Positions 8,938 to 18,403 of a stretch of DNA of 64,000 nt are shown here, piece by piece. The position numbers and the translations under genes are program-made. The stretch lies in contig CAVZIJ010000002.1 of NCBI GenBank assembly GCA_963775335.1, positions 496,001-560,000 on the forward strand, given 5' to 3'. The stretch's first letter is position 1, and each line of letters starts with the position of its first letter. The notes beneath the pieces are model-generated. The model saw nothing but the letters and a program-made list of their open reading frames with translations. It ran no database searches and was not told the origin of the DNA. Source of the DNA: CAVQCX01 sp963775335 (lineage in GTDB: Bacteria; Pseudomonadota; Gammaproteobacteria; Chromatiales; Chromatiaceae).

Positions 8938-9723
8938 ATGAGCGTCACCATCAAGAGCGCGGATGAGATCCAGAAGATGCGCGTCGCCGGACGCCTCGCC
9001 GCCGAGGTGCTGGAGATGGTGGGTCCCCACATCCGCCCCGGGGTCACGACCGACGAGATCGACGTCGTCTGTCACCGCTACATCGTCGACGTCCAGCAAG
9101 CGATCCCGGCCCCGCTGAACTACCGGGGATTTCCCAAGTCGGTGTGTACCTCGGTGAACCATCAGGTCTGTCACGGCATCCCGGGCAGCAAGCGGCTGAA
9201 GAACGGCGACATCGTCAACGTCGACGTCACGGTGATCAAAGACGGCTTCCACGGCGACACCAGCAAGATGTTCCTGGTCGGCGAGCCCTCGGTGCTCGCG
9301 CGCCGGCTGGTTCGCGTCACTCAGGAGGCGATGTGGATCGGCATCCGGGAGGTGCGCCCCGGCACCCGCCTCGGGGACATCGGCCATGCGATCCAGCAGT
9401 TCGTCGAGTCCCACCACTACAGCGTGGTCCAGGAGTACTGCGGACACGGCATTGGCAAGGAGTTTCACGAGGAGCCACAGGTCCTTCACTACGGGACGCC
9501 GGGCACCGGGCTGGTTCTCCAGGCAGGGATGTGCTTTACCGTCGAGCCCATGGTCAACGCGGGCAAGCGCCAGGTGAAGCTCCTGCCCGACGGCTGGACC
9601 GTGGTCACCAAGGACCGCTCGCTCTCGGCCCAGTGGGAGCACACCGTGCTGGTCACCGAAGCAGGCTACGAGGTCCTCACCCTGCGGACCGAGGAGCTCA
9701 GCGCTGCCCGAGCCGTCGGCTGA
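8938..9723 (+). CDS. map: Methionine aminopeptidase type I
   Basis: Removes the initiator methionine from nascent proteins. 261 aa, pita-bread fold. The five metal ligands are visible: Asp in VNVDVTV and HGDTSKMF, His in CGHGIG, Glu in FTVEPMV and the final Glu in QWEHTVLV. ATG 8938 follows GCCTACCCG with no strong Shine-Dalgarno. Transcribed divergently from rpsB and directly upstream of glnD, the usual rpsB//map-glnD arrangement of gammaproteobacteria. Confidence 0.97.
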   Translation: MSVTIKSADEIQKMRVAGRLAAEVLEMVGPHIRPGVTTDEIDVVCHRYIVDVQQAIPAPLNYRGFPKSVCTSVNHQVCHGIPGSKRLKNGDIVNVDVTVIKDGFHGDTSKMFLVGEPSVLARRLVRVTQEAMWIGIREVRPGTRLGDIGHAIQQFVESHHYSVVQEYCGHGIGKEFHEEPQVLHYGTPGTGLVLQAGMCFTVEPMVNAGKRQVKLLPDGWTVVTKDRSLSAQWEHTVLVTEAGYEVLTLRTEELSAARAVG

Positions 9724-9738
9724 GATGCCCGGGCCACC

Positions 9739-12390
9739 GTGAGCGCACCCGCCTTCGACATCGCCGCTCTGGACCAGAGCATCACCCAGGCGGTCCCACC
9801 GATCGCCGCTTTCCGCGGCGCCATCGACCAGGGAATGGCCCTGCTGCGCAGCCGCTTCGAGGCCGGAGAAGCGGTCTCACTGCTGGTCGAAGAGCGGGTG
9901 CGCCAGACCGACGCGCTGGTGAGCCGCGCCTGGGTGCGCTTCGTAGCGCCTGACGCCGACGCGAGCCTGGTCGCCGTTGGCGGGTACGGCCGCGGGGAGC
10001 TGCACCCCGCCTCCGACGTCGACCTGCTCATTCTCATCGGGGAGGAGACGCCGGCGCTGGCCGCCGCCATCGGCGAGCTCCTGACCTTCCTCTGGGACAT
10101 CGGTCTGGAGGTCGGCCACAGCGTGCGCTCGGTCGAGGATTGCGTACGCGAGGCCGAGCGGGACCTCACGGTCGCGACCAACATGATGGAATCGCGCCTG
10201 CTCGCCGGCAGTGGCGCCCTCTACCAGGCGATGCGCCGGGCCACAGCAACCGACCGAATGTGGCCCAGCGAGCGCTTCTTAGCCGCCAAGCGCCAGGAGC
10301 AGCGCAGCCGCCACCGCAAGTACGACGATACCGGCTACAACCTCGAGCCCAATCTGAAGGAGAGCCCCGGGGGGCTACGCGACATCCAGATCATCGGTTG
10401 GGTCGCCAAGCGCCACTTCGGCACCGACTCCATGCGCGGCCTGGTCGAGCACGGATTCCTGACCGAGTCCGAGTACCAGACCCTGGTGAGCAGCCAGGAC
10501 CATCTTTGGCGCATCCGATTCGCCTTACACCTGCTGCACGGACGCCGGGAGGACCGGTTGCTGTTCGATTCCCAACGCACCCTGGCCACCCTGTTCGGCT
10601 ATCGGGATCAGGAGCAGAACCTGGCGGTCGAGCAGTTCATGCAGAGCTATTACCGTACGGTCATGGAGGTGAGCCGGCTCAACGAGATGCTGCTGCAGCT
10701 GTTCGAAGAGGCGATCCTGCTGCACGCCCATCTCGACGCTCCGACCCCCATCAACGCCCGTTTCCAGGCACGTAGCGGCTTTCTCGAGGTCACCCGCCCG
10801 AACATCTTCAAACGCTATCCGTTCGCGCTGCTCGAGGTTTTCCTGGTCCTGCAGCAGCACCCGGAGCTCCAGGGGGTACGTGCAAGCACGATCCGCTCGA
10901 TCCGTGACCATCGTTATCTGATCGACGATGGGTTCCGCCACGACCTACGCACCCGCAGTCTGTTCATGGAGATCCTGCGCCAGCCCCGCGGGCTGACCCA
11001 CCAGCTGCGGCAGATGAACCGCTACGGCATCCTCGCCGCCTACCTGCCCGCCTTTGCCAACATCGTCGGGCGCATGCAGTACGACCTGTTCCATGTCTAC
11101 ACGGTGGACGAGCACACCCTGTTCGTGCTGCGCAACCTGCGCCGGTTCTCGGTGCCCAAACACCGACGCGAGTTCCCGCTGTGCAGCGAGGTCGTCCGCA
11201 ACATCCCCAAGCTGGAGCTGCTCTATCTCGCGGCCCTGTTTCACGACGTCGCCAAAGGCCGCGGCGGGGACCACTCGGAGCTGGGCGCGGTGGACGCCCG
11301 GGAGTTCTGCCGCCTCCATGGCCTGAGCGAGTTCGACGGCAGTCTGGTCGCCTGGTTGGTAGAACGCCACCTGGTGATGTCCATGACGGCCCAGCGCAAG
11401 GACGTGAGCGACCCAGAGGTGATCCGCGAGTTCGCCGAGACGGTGCGCTCCACCGAGCGGCTCGATTATCTGTATCTGCTCACGGTGGCCGATTCCCACG
11501 CCACCAACCCCAAGCGCTGGAACTCGTGGAAGGACGCGCTGCTGAGCGAGCTCTACAGCGCCACCCGTCATGCGCTGGTGCGCGGCCTGGACAGCGTCGA
11601 GGCCCAGGATACCCTGATTCAGGAGAAGCAGTCCTCGGCCATGGAAACATTACAGCGCGAGGGTATTCCGGCGGAGACCGCCGTGTCGCTCTGGGCGACG
11701 CTCAGTGTGGATTACTTCGTCCAGGCGACCCCGGAGGAGATCGCCTGGCAATCCGCGGTCGTGATCCGCTCCGATGTCAACGACCTGCCCCTGGTGCTGG
11801 TGCGGCCGACCACCCGCTGGGGATCGAGCGAGGTATTCATCTACGGCCCGGAGCAGGACCAGCTCTTCGCCCTGGCAACGACCATGCTCGATCAGCTGGC
11901 CCTGAACATCGTGGCGGCCCGAATCGAAACCGCCGACAACAACTACACGCTGCACAGCTACCTGGTTCTGGAGGAGAACGGCGACCCCATCGGCGGTCCC
12001 CTGCGGGAAGAAGAGATCCGCGACACGCTGCAGAATGGGCTGAGACACCCCGAGCGGGTCGACCCGCTGGCGAGCCGCCGCATGCCGCGGCGGCTGCTGC
12101 ATTTCAGTGCCCCGACCGAGATCGAGCTCTCCCCGGATCCGCGCAACGGGCGCACCGTACTACGGCTGCGCACCACCGACCGCCCCGGCCTGCTGGCCCG
12201 GGTGGGGTTGGCGTTCGTCGACTGCGGGGTGTGTCTGCTGAACGCCAAGATCGCGACGCTCGGCGCCGAGGCCGAGGACGTGTTCTTCATCACCGCCCCC
12301 CGGGGTCGCCCCCTGAGCGACGCAACCACGCTCGACTGCCTACGAAATACCCTGCTGGATCGCCTGGGCCACACGCCGGGCGCTCGCTGA
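9739..12390 (+). CDS. glnD: Bifunctional PII uridylyltransferase / uridylyl-removing enzyme
   Basis: Glutamine sensor that uridylylates or deuridylylates PII proteins and so sets the nitrogen status signal. 883 aa from GTG 9739. Domains in order: nucleotidyltransferase with GGYGRGELHPASDVDLL (about residues 80-97), the linker NLKESPGGLRDIQ, an HD domain with ALFHDVAKGRGGDHSELG (about 500-520), and two C-terminal ACT domains (second starts near TVLRLRTTDRPGLLARV). In an organism with nif genes this is an upstream input to NifA/NifL-type and DraT/DraG control. Confidence 0.97.
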   Translation: MSAPAFDIAALDQSITQAVPPIAAFRGAIDQGMALLRSRFEAGEAVSLLVEERVRQTDALVSRAWVRFVAPDADASLVAVGGYGRGELHPASDVDLLILIGEETPALAAAIGELLTFLWDIGLEVGHSVRSVEDCVREAERDLTVATNMMESRLLAGSGALYQAMRRATATDRMWPSERFLAAKRQEQRSRHRKYDDTGYNLEPNLKESPGGLRDIQIIGWVAKRHFGTDSMRGLVEHGFLTESEYQTLVSSQDHLWRIRFALHLLHGRREDRLLFDSQRTLATLFGYRDQEQNLAVEQFMQSYYRTVMEVSRLNEMLLQLFEEAILLHAHLDAPTPINARFQARSGFLEVTRPNIFKRYPFALLEVFLVLQQHPELQGVRASTIRSIRDHRYLIDDGFRHDLRTRSLFMEILRQPRGLTHQLRQMNRYGILAAYLPAFANIVGRMQYDLFHVYTVDEHTLFVLRNLRRFSVPKHRREFPLCSEVVRNIPKLELLYLAALFHDVAKGRGGDHSELGAVDAREFCRLHGLSEFDGSLVAWLVERHLVMSMTAQRKDVSDPEVIREFAETVRSTERLDYLYLLTVADSHATNPKRWNSWKDALLSELYSATRHALVRGLDSVEAQDTLIQEKQSSAMETLQREGIPAETAVSLWATLSVDYFVQATPEEIAWQSAVVIRSDVNDLPLVLVRPTTRWGSSEVFIYGPEQDQLFALATTMLDQLALNIVAARIETADNNYTLHSYLVLEENGDPIGGPLREEEIRDTLQNGLRHPERVDPLASRRMPRRLLHFSAPTEIELSPDPRNGRTVLRLRTTDRPGLLARVGLAFVDCGVCLLNAKIATLGAEAEDVFFITAPRGRPLSDATTLDCLRNTLLDRLGHTPGAR

Positions 12391-12553
12391 AAAGATGACG
12401 TGGAACACCGCGGTCTTGACCTGGATCAGCCGCCGCCTTGCCAATCCATAATATTATTTGATGCTGAATTTCTTTGCCTAGCGCAGCCGCAGAGTCGAAC
12501 GCCGGGCCTCCGGCAGCAGATCTGTCCCTGCAAACACAAAGGAGAGACGCGAC

Positions 12554-13192
12554 ATGTACCACACCCAGCATGGAATGGCCGCGGCGATCGCCTTCGCGTT
12601 TGCCGCTACGGTCGCCTGCGGTGCCGAGGAGTCGACCACCCCGGCAGCGACCACCCCCGTGGCGGGCGCGCCCATGGTCACCGCTCCCCTTGCGACCGCC
12701 GCGGCGCCGACCCCGTCCAACGAGCCTGTCGCGGCCACTGCGACCCCAAAGTTGCCAGCGTCGGCCCCGGCAGCAGCCGCCGCCAGCGGTGAGCAGCCGA
12801 AGACCGGAGAGGCGGCGGCACTCTCCCCTCTCGACTTCCTGGACGCGGTCCGTGCCCAACGCGAAAGCCTCATCGCCCGCGAGCGCCAGGCGGCTTCCGA
12901 TCGCTCGAGCGCGATGCGCAAGCAGATGGACCAGGAGCGCGCGTGGGTCGAGCAGCAGGCGCGCGCGCGCCGTTGGTTGTATGACCCCCAAGGGGCGTAT
13001 CTCAGCGAGCAGAGCCACCAGCGCACCGAGGCCATGAAGGCGCAGTCCCAGGCGTTCCGTGACCAGGCCCAGCAGCAGGCCGATGCCATGCGCCAGCAGA
13101 TGGACCAGATGCGCGATGCCCAGGAGCGCTGGATGATACAGAGCACGCCGCCGTATGGGTGGAACAATCCCTGGTATTACCGAGGGTTCTGA
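12554..13192 (+). CDS. Putative secreted low-complexity Gln-rich coiled-coil protein
   Basis: 212 aa, function unknown. Starts after GGAGAGACGCGAC with MYHTQHGMAAAIAFAFAATVACGA, a plausible signal peptide; TVAC resembles a weak lipobox. Residues ~25-95 are Ala/Thr/Pro-rich and probably disordered. Residues ~100-195 are charged and Gln-rich with a heptad-like pattern (RKQMDQERAWVEQQARARR, MRQQMDQMRDAQER), predicted coiled coil. It ends in an aromatic tail (PYGWNNPWYYRGF). Stands alone between glnD and repeats; an envelope role is only inferred. Confidence 0.7.
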   Translation: MYHTQHGMAAAIAFAFAATVACGAEESTTPAATTPVAGAPMVTAPLATAAAPTPSNEPVAATATPKLPASAPAAAAASGEQPKTGEAAALSPLDFLDAVRAQRESLIARERQAASDRSSAMRKQMDQERAWVEQQARARRWLYDPQGAYLSEQSHQRTEAMKAQSQAFRDQAQQQADAMRQQMDQMRDAQERWMIQSTPPYGWNNPWYYRGF

Positions 13193-13221
13193 AGACGGCA
13201 GACGGGGATGGTAAAAACCGC

Positions 13222-13250
13222 TCAGGTAGGAGCGCAGCGCCTACCTGACA
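13222..13250. repeat. 29-bp palindromic repeat, copy 1 (TCAGGT...ACCTGA family)
   Basis: Perfect 9-base outer arms TCAGGTAGG / CCTACCTGA around a GCGC-rich centre. Same family as copies at 41530-41558, 55486-55514 and 55712-55740; outer arms are kept while the inner bases change in a compensating way. Confidence 0.8.
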
Positions 13251-13298
13251 CCCCGTCGCCGGAATCCTGCTTCGACGCCGCGTCGGCGCCCGAGAATT

Positions 13299-13379
13299 GT
13301 AGGAGCGAGCTCCAGCTCGCGATAGCGGCGCCTCCGAGCCCGGTGACCCGCTCGGTCGCGACCTGGAGATCGCCCCCAC
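13299..13379. repeat. Paired REP-like element, copy 1
   Basis: GTAGGAGCGAGCTCCAGCTCGCGA followed ~25 bp later by the inverted partner GTCGCGACCTGGAGATCGCCCCC (shown in parts: left unit 13299-13322, right unit 13356-13378). The same two-unit arrangement recurs at 19238-19319 and 38726-38798, a BIME-like structure resembling REPs of other gammaproteobacteria. Confidence 0.75.
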
Positions 13380-13432
13380 ACCTTCGCCGGACAAGCCCCC
13401 GACGGGCTCCGCCCAGGCCCTGACCAACCCCT

Positions 13433-13810
13433 TCAAGGCCCCTGGATCAACTCCAGCGCGTTCCCGTCCGGGTCCCGGCAAAACAGCGCCTTGCGTCCCG
13501 AGCGGCTCGACGTGTAGCCGATCCCGGCGACATCCAGGGCGGCCGCCAGCCCATCGAGATCCGAGACCGACAGAGCCAGATGACGGTCCCGCCCGCCGTG
13601 GGCCGGGCGCCCCGTCACCGGGTCTGGATTGGGCAGCTCCAACAGATGGATCGCCCCGCCGCCGATGCTCAGCCAGGCACCGGGGAAACCCAGGTCCGGG
13701 CGCCCCGGATCGACCTCCAGTCCCAGCAGATCCCGATAGAAGGCCAACGCCCGCGCCGTGTCCGCCACGATCAGGCTCACATGATGAAAGCCGCGGATTC
13801 CACCACTCAC
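13433..13810 (-). CDS. VOC (glyoxalase/bleomycin-resistance fold) family protein
   Basis: 125 aa from GTG 13810, which has AGGAG eight bases upstream; the frame runs further to 13894 but without a better start. The betaalphabetabetabeta VOC repeats are visible: FHHVSLIVADTARALAFYRDLLGLEV at the N-terminus, then DRHLALSVSDLDGLAAAL and the C-terminal FCRDPDGNALELIQ. His near residue 7, His in the second repeat and Glu near the end match metal ligands of the fold. Substrate unknown; members include glyoxalase I-like lyases and dioxygenases. Confidence 0.85.
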   Translation of the reverse strand: MSGGIRGFHHVSLIVADTARALAFYRDLLGLEVDPGRPDLGFPGAWLSIGGGAIHLLELPNPDPVTGRPAHGGRDRHLALSVSDLDGLAAALDVAGIGYTSSRSGRKALFCRDPDGNALELIQGP

Positions 13811-14133
13811 GCAGTCGTCTCCTGATACCGACGCCGACCGGGCCGATCCCGCTGCGGGGTCGCCCACCCACGGCAAGGGTAACTGCAGGGCCACCCGTTC
13901 GCCGAGCTATTCCTCATAAGGATATCGAACCGCGGACGCGCAGGCGAAAGGGATCTGTAAGGTGGCGGCGGATCTTCTCGCACCCCCAGGGCGGACCGAC
14001 ATGGGTGCCGATGACTCATATCTGGGACGGACCGCCGATGGTGCGCTATCCTGGGGGCGGGCGCGGACACCGGCCAACCCCTTGCGAGGGAGCCTTTTGT
14101 TTCGTCTGCGCTCTCCCATGGAGGTTTCTGCCA
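13811..14133. other. Divergent intergenic region between VOC gene and TPR gene
   Basis: About 320 bp holding the 5' regions of two divergent genes. I see the Shine-Dalgarno of each (AGGAG at 13819-13823 on the minus strand; GGAGG at 14120-14124 on the plus strand) but no convincing -35/-10 pair. Confidence 0.5.
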
Positions 14134-16953
14134 ATGCTTCACTTTCTGGCTCGCTTTGCCGGATCGGCCCTGGTGCCCCGACCGCAGCATGCCCGCTGGC
14201 TGGGCGCCTGTCTGCTCTGCCTGAGCGGGCTGGCCTCGGCGGCGACCCCCGGTGCCGATCAAATCCGCCACGACCTGGCGGCAGGCAAGCTCAAGGCCGC
14301 GGCCATCGAGGCCCGCAGCGCCCTGCGGTCCATCCCGGGGGACGAGACGGTGCGCGCCCTGCTGGTGGAGGCCCTGCTGCGCCTGGGCGCCGGGGCGCTC
14401 GCCGAACAGGCGATCCTCGAAGGCCAGGCCCAGGGCTGGGCTCCCGAGGCATGGATCAGGCCCCTGGGCCGCGCCTATCTATTGCAGGGAAAGGCACGGG
14501 ATCTGCTCAAGGCCATGAAGCTCACGGGTGCGACGAGCCCCGGGGGTAAGGCGGATGCGCTGGCTGCGATCGGGCTGGCGCAGCTCAGCCTCGGCGATCG
14601 GCAGGCAGCTCGGGCCGCCTTCGATGAGGCCCTGGGGCTCGACGACGGTAACGTGGAGGCCAGGCTGGGGTTGGCACGGATGGCGATCGCGGCGAAGGAT
14701 TATGCGCAGGCGGAGCAACAGCTGAAAGCCGCCCGGCGAAGCGCCGCGACGAGCGCCGAGGTCTGGGTCATCCAGGCGGCCGTGCGTCAAGCCCGGGGCG
14801 ACAGCGACGGCGCGGTCCAGGCCCTGACCGAGGCGCTCGCCCGGGCGCCCGGGGACGTGGAGGTCCTGCTCGGGCGTGCGAGCCTGAACATCGCGCGTCA
14901 TCATTTTGAAGAGGCCCTCAACAACGTCAAGGCTGTCGAGGCGCTGGTCCCCGACCATCCCACAGCGGAGCTCATGCTCGCCTCCCTTGCCTACGACAAA
15001 GGCGATTTCGCCAGTGCCCGGGATCGGGTGACCAGGCTGCTGAACCGGGTGCCAGAGTACCCCAAGGCACGCCTGCTGGCGGCATTGGCGCATCTGCGCC
15101 TCGGGGAGATCGAGCAGGCCGACGACCTACTCAGGAAGGTGTTGGCGGCCTCCCCGAACGATGCCGCTGCGGTTCGGGTGATGGCGGCCCTGCGCCTGCG
15201 CCAGCGCCGCAGCGCTGAGGCCATCGCCCTCCTGGAGCCGCTGGCCAAACGCCTCCCTCCGGACCCGGCCGTGCTCGGTGAGCTGAGCGGCGCCTATTTG
15301 CAGAGCGGCGAGGTCGATAAGGGCCTGGCCTACGCCGAGCAGGCCGTCGCGCTTGCCCCCGAGGATCTTCAGCTCAAGAAAGGCTTGGCCCTCGGACAGA
15401 TGCTCGCCGGCCAGCCGACGGCGGCGATTCAGGCACTTGGAGCCACCGCGGATCTGGCCCAGAGCGACGCCCAGGGCGGCTTCCTGCTGCTGCTTGCAGA
15501 GCTGCAGAGCCGCCAGTTCGACAAGGCACTCGGCACGGCCCGGCAGCTGCACGAGAAGCTCCCCAAGAACCCGGCGCCCCCATACCTGAGCGGCGTTGCT
15601 CATGAGCTCCTCGGCAAGCCGGAAGAGGCACGCGAGGATTTCTCCCAGGCCCTGCAGATCAAGCCGGATTTCCTGCCTGCGAGCCTCGCCTTGGCGAAGC
15701 TCGATGCGCGCTCGGGCAATGCCGAGGCGGCGATGCGCCGTTATGAGGCGATCCTGGCGAAAGACCGCAAGAACCTGGGGGCGCTGCTGGGCAAGGCCCA
15801 GCTGGACGCCGCCGCGGGCCGACTCGACGAGGCGGTGAGCACGCTGGAGAAGGCCCACAGCGCCCATCCCGAGGCGCTGCGCCCGAGCTTGGTGCTCGCC
15901 GGCCTGTATCTCAAGAGCGCCCAGGCGGACCGGGCGGAGGACCTCCTGAAGGGCCTGCTCGCCCAGCAGGGGACGAAACCGCAGCTGCTCGAGGCGCTGG
16001 TCGAGGTCCTGGAGGCCCGGGGAAAACCGGCGGATGCCCTACGCTACCAGGAGCAGCGCGTCGCCCTGACCCCGCAGGACCCCGAGCAGCTGAGGCGACT
16101 CGCGCTGCTTCAACTTCGCAACGGACAGGCCGCCGACGCGGAGCTGACCCTGGCCAAGGCGCTGAAGCTGGCGCCCGACAATCTATCGTTGCTCGCGACC
16201 GGCGTGAAGCTCGCGCTCAAGGGGCAGCGCTACGACGACGCCCTGGTCTATGCCCGCAAGATCCAGGACGCGCAGCCCAAGCACGCAGCCGGGCTCCGGC
16301 TGGAGGGCGATGTACGCAGCGCCCAGGGCCGATTCGAGGAGGCGGCGGGCATCTATGGCCGGGCCCTCGCGCTGGAGCCGAGCACCCTGTTGCTGGGCAA
16401 GGAGGTAACGGCCCGGCAGCGGGCCGGCCAGCCCGAGCAGGCCCGCGCACGGCTGACCCAATGGCTCGCGGCGCACCCCCGGGACGCCCGGGCCCACGTC
16501 ATCGCCGCGCAGCTGGCGCAGCGCACCGGCCAGGATGCCGAGGCGATCGAGCACTATGAGCAGGCGTTGGCCGTGCAGCCCAAGGCGGTCGTCGTGCTGA
16601 ACAACCTCGCCTGGCTCTACAACGAACGGGGCGATCCGAAGGCCCTGGCGCTCGCCGAACAGGCCCACGAGCTCGCCCCGAACGCCGCTCCCCTGACCGA
16701 CACCCTCGGCTGGGTGCTGGTCAGCGAGGGACAGATCCAGCGGGGCCTGGGCCTGGTCAAGCAGGCCTCGGAAAAGCTGCCCGATAACCCGACGATCCGC
16801 TATCACCTTGCGGTCGCCTACCAGAAATCCGGCCAGCCGGACCTCGCCCTTCAGTATCTGCGGCCTTTGGTCCAGAGCGGGAAATCCTTCCCGGAGGCCG
16901 CACAGGCCAAGCACCTGTATGCGCAACTGAGTGCGAGCGAGCGAAAAAAATAG
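14134..16953 (+). CDS. Large TPR-repeat protein, PrsT-like (PEP-CTERM/exosortase-associated type)
   Basis: 939 aa from ATG 14134, preceded by GGAGG at a 9-base gap; the upstream in-frame extension is not needed. An N-terminal hydrophobic segment ending GLASAATPG looks like a signal peptide. The rest is about 20 tetratricopeptide-like helix pairs (for example KADALAAIGLAQLSLGDRQ, ARLGLARMAIAAKDYAQAE, LNNLAWLYNERGDPKALALAEQA). Length and overall design resemble PEP-CTERM system TPR proteins (PrsT), but no exosortase or EPS gene lies nearby, so the subtype is inference. Periplasmic or envelope scaffold role likely. Confidence 0.8.
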   Translation: MLHFLARFAGSALVPRPQHARWLGACLLCLSGLASAATPGADQIRHDLAAGKLKAAAIEARSALRSIPGDETVRALLVEALLRLGAGALAEQAILEGQAQGWAPEAWIRPLGRAYLLQGKARDLLKAMKLTGATSPGGKADALAAIGLAQLSLGDRQAARAAFDEALGLDDGNVEARLGLARMAIAAKDYAQAEQQLKAARRSAATSAEVWVIQAAVRQARGDSDGAVQALTEALARAPGDVEVLLGRASLNIARHHFEEALNNVKAVEALVPDHPTAELMLASLAYDKGDFASARDRVTRLLNRVPEYPKARLLAALAHLRLGEIEQADDLLRKVLAASPNDAAAVRVMAALRLRQRRSAEAIALLEPLAKRLPPDPAVLGELSGAYLQSGEVDKGLAYAEQAVALAPEDLQLKKGLALGQMLAGQPTAAIQALGATADLAQSDAQGGFLLLLAELQSRQFDKALGTARQLHEKLPKNPAPPYLSGVAHELLGKPEEAREDFSQALQIKPDFLPASLALAKLDARSGNAEAAMRRYEAILAKDRKNLGALLGKAQLDAAAGRLDEAVSTLEKAHSAHPEALRPSLVLAGLYLKSAQADRAEDLLKGLLAQQGTKPQLLEALVEVLEARGKPADALRYQEQRVALTPQDPEQLRRLALLQLRNGQAADAELTLAKALKLAPDNLSLLATGVKLALKGQRYDDALVYARKIQDAQPKHAAGLRLEGDVRSAQGRFEEAAGIYGRALALEPSTLLLGKEVTARQRAGQPEQARARLTQWLAAHPRDARAHVIAAQLAQRTGQDAEAIEHYEQALAVQPKAVVVLNNLAWLYNERGDPKALALAEQAHELAPNAAPLTDTLGWVLVSEGQIQRGLGLVKQASEKLPDNPTIRYHLAVAYQKSGQPDLALQYLRPLVQSGKSFPEAAQAKHLYAQLSASERKK

Positions 16954-17186
16954 ATCGGCGCAAGCGGAGGATCCCCCACCGACGGCGACGGGTCCCCGCC
17001 CGGCCGGCAGCCGTTGCTGCGGCCCCCTGGCCGCCGGCCGGTCCGATCCCGGCAGCCGGCCGACAACACCGCGTCAGGCAGTCCCGCGCCTTGGTGGGCC
17101 CTCGGCCTATCCCCTATACTACGCCCCCTCGCGCGGACCAGCCGCTGGCGAGAAACTCATTGATTGCGCTCACAATCGGCCCGGGG

Positions 17187-18383
17187 ATGAACAGCGATCT
17201 GGCCAAGCTACAGCCCTACCCCTTCGAGAGGCTGTCCGCCCTCAAGGACGGTGTGACGCCACCCGCCGGGCTGCAGCACATCGCGCTCTCCATCGGCGAG
17301 CCGCGTCATCCCACCCCGCATTTCATCGCCGAGGCGGTGATCGCGCACCTGCATGGTCTGTCCAGCTACCCGACCACGCGCGGCAGCACCGAGCTGCGGG
17401 AGGCCGTCGCCGACTGGCTGACCGCGCGTTTTGCCCTGCCCGCCGGGAGCCTCGATCCAACACGTCAGGTCCTGCCGGTCAACGGGACCCGCGAGGCCCT
17501 GTTCGCCTTCGCCCAAGCCGTCGTGGACCGCGTGGACGCGCCCCTGGTGATGATGCCCAATCCGTTCTATCAGATCTACGAAGGGGCCGCCCTGCTCGCC
17601 GGTGCGGAGCCACGCTATCTGCCCTGCACCGCGGAGCGGGGCTACATTCCCGAGCTTGACGCGGTTCCCGCTGCCGATTGGGCGCGCTGCCGCCTGCTCT
17701 ACATCTGCTCGCCCGGCAACCCCACGGGTGCGGTGATGGGGCTCGACGTGCTAAGCCGCCTGATCGACCTGGCCGAGCGCTACGACTTCGTCATCGCCTC
17801 GGACGAGTGCTACTCCGAGATCTATCTCGACGAGTCCCGCCCGCCGCCGGGTCTGCTCCAGGCGGCCGCGCGCATGGGCAACACCGAATATCGCCGCTGC
17901 CTGGTATTCCACAGCCTCTCCAAACGCTCCAACGCCCCGGGGCTGCGCTCAGGGTTCGTGGCCGGCGACGCCGCGATCATCGAGGCTTTCTTGCGCTACC
18001 GCACCTACCACGGCTGCTCCATGCCGCCGCACCATCAGGCGGCCAGCACGCTGGCCTGGCGCGAGGAGAGCCACGTGCGGGACAATCGCCAGCTGTATCG
18101 GCGCAAGTTCGCCGCCGTTCTGGAGATCCTGGGCGGAGCGCTGGAAGTCGAGCGCCCCGCAGCGGGGTTCTACCTCTGGCCATCCACCCCCGTCACAGAC
18201 ACCGAGTTCACACGGGGCCTGTTCGCCGCCCAGAACCTCACCGTGCTGCCCGGCACCTACCTGTCACGTCCCGTGCGGGGAGCAGACCCGGGGGCCCGGC
18301 GGGTGCGCATGGCGCTCGTCGCCCCGCTGGACGAGTGCATCGAGGCGGCCCAGCGGATCCGAGCTTTCGCCGAAACCCTTTGA
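17187..18383 (+). CDS. dapC: Succinyldiaminopimelate aminotransferase (DapC)
   Basis: PLP-dependent class I/II aminotransferase of the succinylase branch of lysine/diaminopimelate synthesis, producing N-succinyl-LL-DAP. 398 aa from ATG 17187 (MNSDLAKLQPYPFERL), with a GGGG just upstream. Motifs: SIGEPRHPTP near the N-terminus, YICSPGNPTGAVM, SDECYSEIY and the PLP-lysine segment FHSLSKRSNAPGLRSG. dapD follows 20 bp downstream, which supports the DapC assignment over general aminotransferases. Confidence 0.93.
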   Translation: MNSDLAKLQPYPFERLSALKDGVTPPAGLQHIALSIGEPRHPTPHFIAEAVIAHLHGLSSYPTTRGSTELREAVADWLTARFALPAGSLDPTRQVLPVNGTREALFAFAQAVVDRVDAPLVMMPNPFYQIYEGAALLAGAEPRYLPCTAERGYIPELDAVPAADWARCRLLYICSPGNPTGAVMGLDVLSRLIDLAERYDFVIASDECYSEIYLDESRPPPGLLQAAARMGNTEYRRCLVFHSLSKRSNAPGLRSGFVAGDAAIIEAFLRYRTYHGCSMPPHHQAASTLAWREESHVRDNRQLYRRKFAAVLEILGGALEVERPAAGFYLWPSTPVTDTEFTRGLFAAQNLTVLPGTYLSRPVRGADPGARRVRMALVAPLDECIEAAQRIRAFAETL

Positions 18384-18403
18384 GTCAACCCCTGGAGAAT
18401 TCC

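Larger units (their letters stand above)
13193..13432. other. Intergenic region with two palindromic repeat elements
   Basis: No gene seen. Holds one copy of the 29-bp palindrome (13222-13248) and one paired REP-like element (13299-13379), between the convergent secreted-protein and VOC genes, where they may also act as transcription-stop structures. Confidence 0.7.

Noticed and set aside
17678..18403. Long plus-strand frame running into dapD
   Set aside because: Upstream part is an out-of-frame shadow of dapC; the real dapD start is ATG 18404 with its own ribosome site.
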